A stretch of 40,415 nt of DNA from CAYGAW01 sp964347945. Lineage in GTDB: Bacteria > Chloroflexota > Anaerolineae > UBA7937 > B3-Chlor. The position numbers and the translations under genes were made by a program. Positions 39,988 through 40,415 of the stretch are shown here, in pieces. The stretch is from assembly GCA_964347945.1 (NCBI GenBank), contig CAYGAW010000038.1:1-40415 (forward strand), given 5' to 3'. Positions within the stretch are counted from its first letter, which is position 1, and every line of letters begins with the position of its first letter. Under the pieces are notes generated by a model. It was not told where the DNA came from and did not search any database. It saw nothing but the letters and a program-made list of their open reading frames with translations.

Positions 39988-40415
39988 TCAGCCATAGCCA
40001 ACGGTCTCTCCAACCATACCGCGCCCTTGGCGGCCCCAATGTCGCCTCCGTAGCACGCCGAGATACCGGGGCACCACGACGGTGTACAGCCAGTAGAGAA
40101 GCCGCGAGGTTGGAAAATCATAGGCTCCCACGTGAGAGGTGAAGTCTCCCCCAAAGCCCGCCTTGAAGCGGTGCACGCCCCACATGGGGTCCGACTCATC
40201 TAGCACCTCGGGGGCACCCCACATATCATAGAATCTGTACCCCTCGGCTTTGGCCCACCTCATGGCTTCCCACTGAAGAAGGTGGTTAGGCATCAGATTC
40301 CGATGCCTGCTGGTCGAAGCACCGTACATGTACCAGGCTCTGTCGCCGAAATGGAAGACTATCAGGCCAGCGAGGGTCTCTCCCTCGTATCGTGCCAGCA
40401 ATAGCTGAGCCAGGT
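39988..40415 (-). CDS. FemAB/FemX-like aminoacyltransferase, C-terminal part (5' end outside the window)
   Basis: The frame runs off the right edge (...AQLLLARYEGETLAG), so only about 142 C-terminal residues are seen. FGDRAWYMYGASTSRHRNLMPNHLLQWEAM is best described by its parts: a central YMYGAS strand, a basic SRHRNLMPNHLLQWE helix, then YRFYDMWGAPE and the ending GVHRFKAGFGG. This is the GNAT-like second domain of FemABX proteins, which add amino acids from aminoacyl-tRNA to peptidoglycan precursors; WG-x-P and F-K-x-GFGG are hallmarks. Similar proteins also take part in exopolysaccharide clusters. The gene lies upstream of the DUF5666-like gene on the same strand, with about 130 bases between. 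Confidence 0.85.
   Translation of the reverse strand, partial: LAQLLLARYEGETLAGLIVFHFGDRAWYMYGASTSRHRNLMPNHLLQWEAMRWAKAEGYRFYDMWGAPEVLDESDPMWGVHRFKAGFGGDFTSHVGAYDFPTSRLLYWLYTVVVPRYLGVLRRRHWGRQGRGMVGETVGYG

Overview
The window is about 40.4 kb of GC-rich bacterial chromosome, densely coding on both strands. I infer a member of the Chloroflexota (Anaerolineae-like). The reasons are: an FMN riboswitch in front of a RibX/RibY-type riboflavin ABC transporter, a layout known from Chloroflexus relatives; a fused pyrF-pyrE gene; a type V (archaeal-style) fructose-1,6-bisphosphate aldolase/phosphatase; and many single-pass membrane proteins with long Thr/Pro stalks. This assignment comes from gene content and not from a marker-gene tree. 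I saw no rRNA, tRNA, CRISPR array, insertion sequence or prophage gene.

Layout. 1-3082 (+): the end of a TPR protein, an alpha/alpha-toroid-like protein and an HELMH metallopeptidase-like protein. 3103-6972 (-): clpC and radA. 7345-8177 (+): two tandem Cys-rich DUF3795 proteins behind a near-perfect sigma-A promoter. 8331-13797 (-): a polytopic membrane protein, the type V FBP aldolase/phosphatase, and an 884-residue membrane protein with four cyclic-nucleotide-binding domains, which has a consensus promoter. 14315-18761 (+): an HD-domain protein, a leader with a strong intrinsic terminator, then pyrB, pyrF-pyrE and pyrD. 19220-19940 (+): an AbrB/PIN toxin-antitoxin pair whose PIN gene has a nonsense codon. 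20149-27020 (-): a five-gene run, ppdK, gmk, a receiver-like protein, a HAD protein with a duplicated module, and a second HD-type protein. 27322-28035 (+): pyrK, the electron-transfer partner of pyrD. 28032-30966 (+): promoter, FMN riboswitch with terminator, and ribX, ribY and an ATPase. 31137-40415: a surface-protein region with bare-stalk proteins, an AmrS-like radical SAM enzyme, stalked and LysM proteins, a double beta-propeller, a membrane-anchored glycosidase, a secreted DUF5666-like tetrad and the C-terminal part of a FemAB-like protein.

How the genes work together. Pyrimidine synthesis is covered by pyrB, pyrFE, pyrD and pyrK (carbamoyl-phosphate synthase and dihydroorotase are not in the window). 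PPDK and the FBP aldolase/phosphatase would together serve gluconeogenesis. PyrK and PyrD need FAD and FMN, and the adjacent riboswitch-controlled transporter would supply riboflavin. The -35 box of the riboswitch promoter overlaps the pyrK stop codon.

The least familiar items are the four-domain cyclic-nucleotide-binding transmembrane protein, the HAD protein with a repeated motif, the receiver-like protein in the ppdK-gmk operon, and the stalk-protein family. Promoters and terminators were found by eye; family names come from recognised motifs without any database search.
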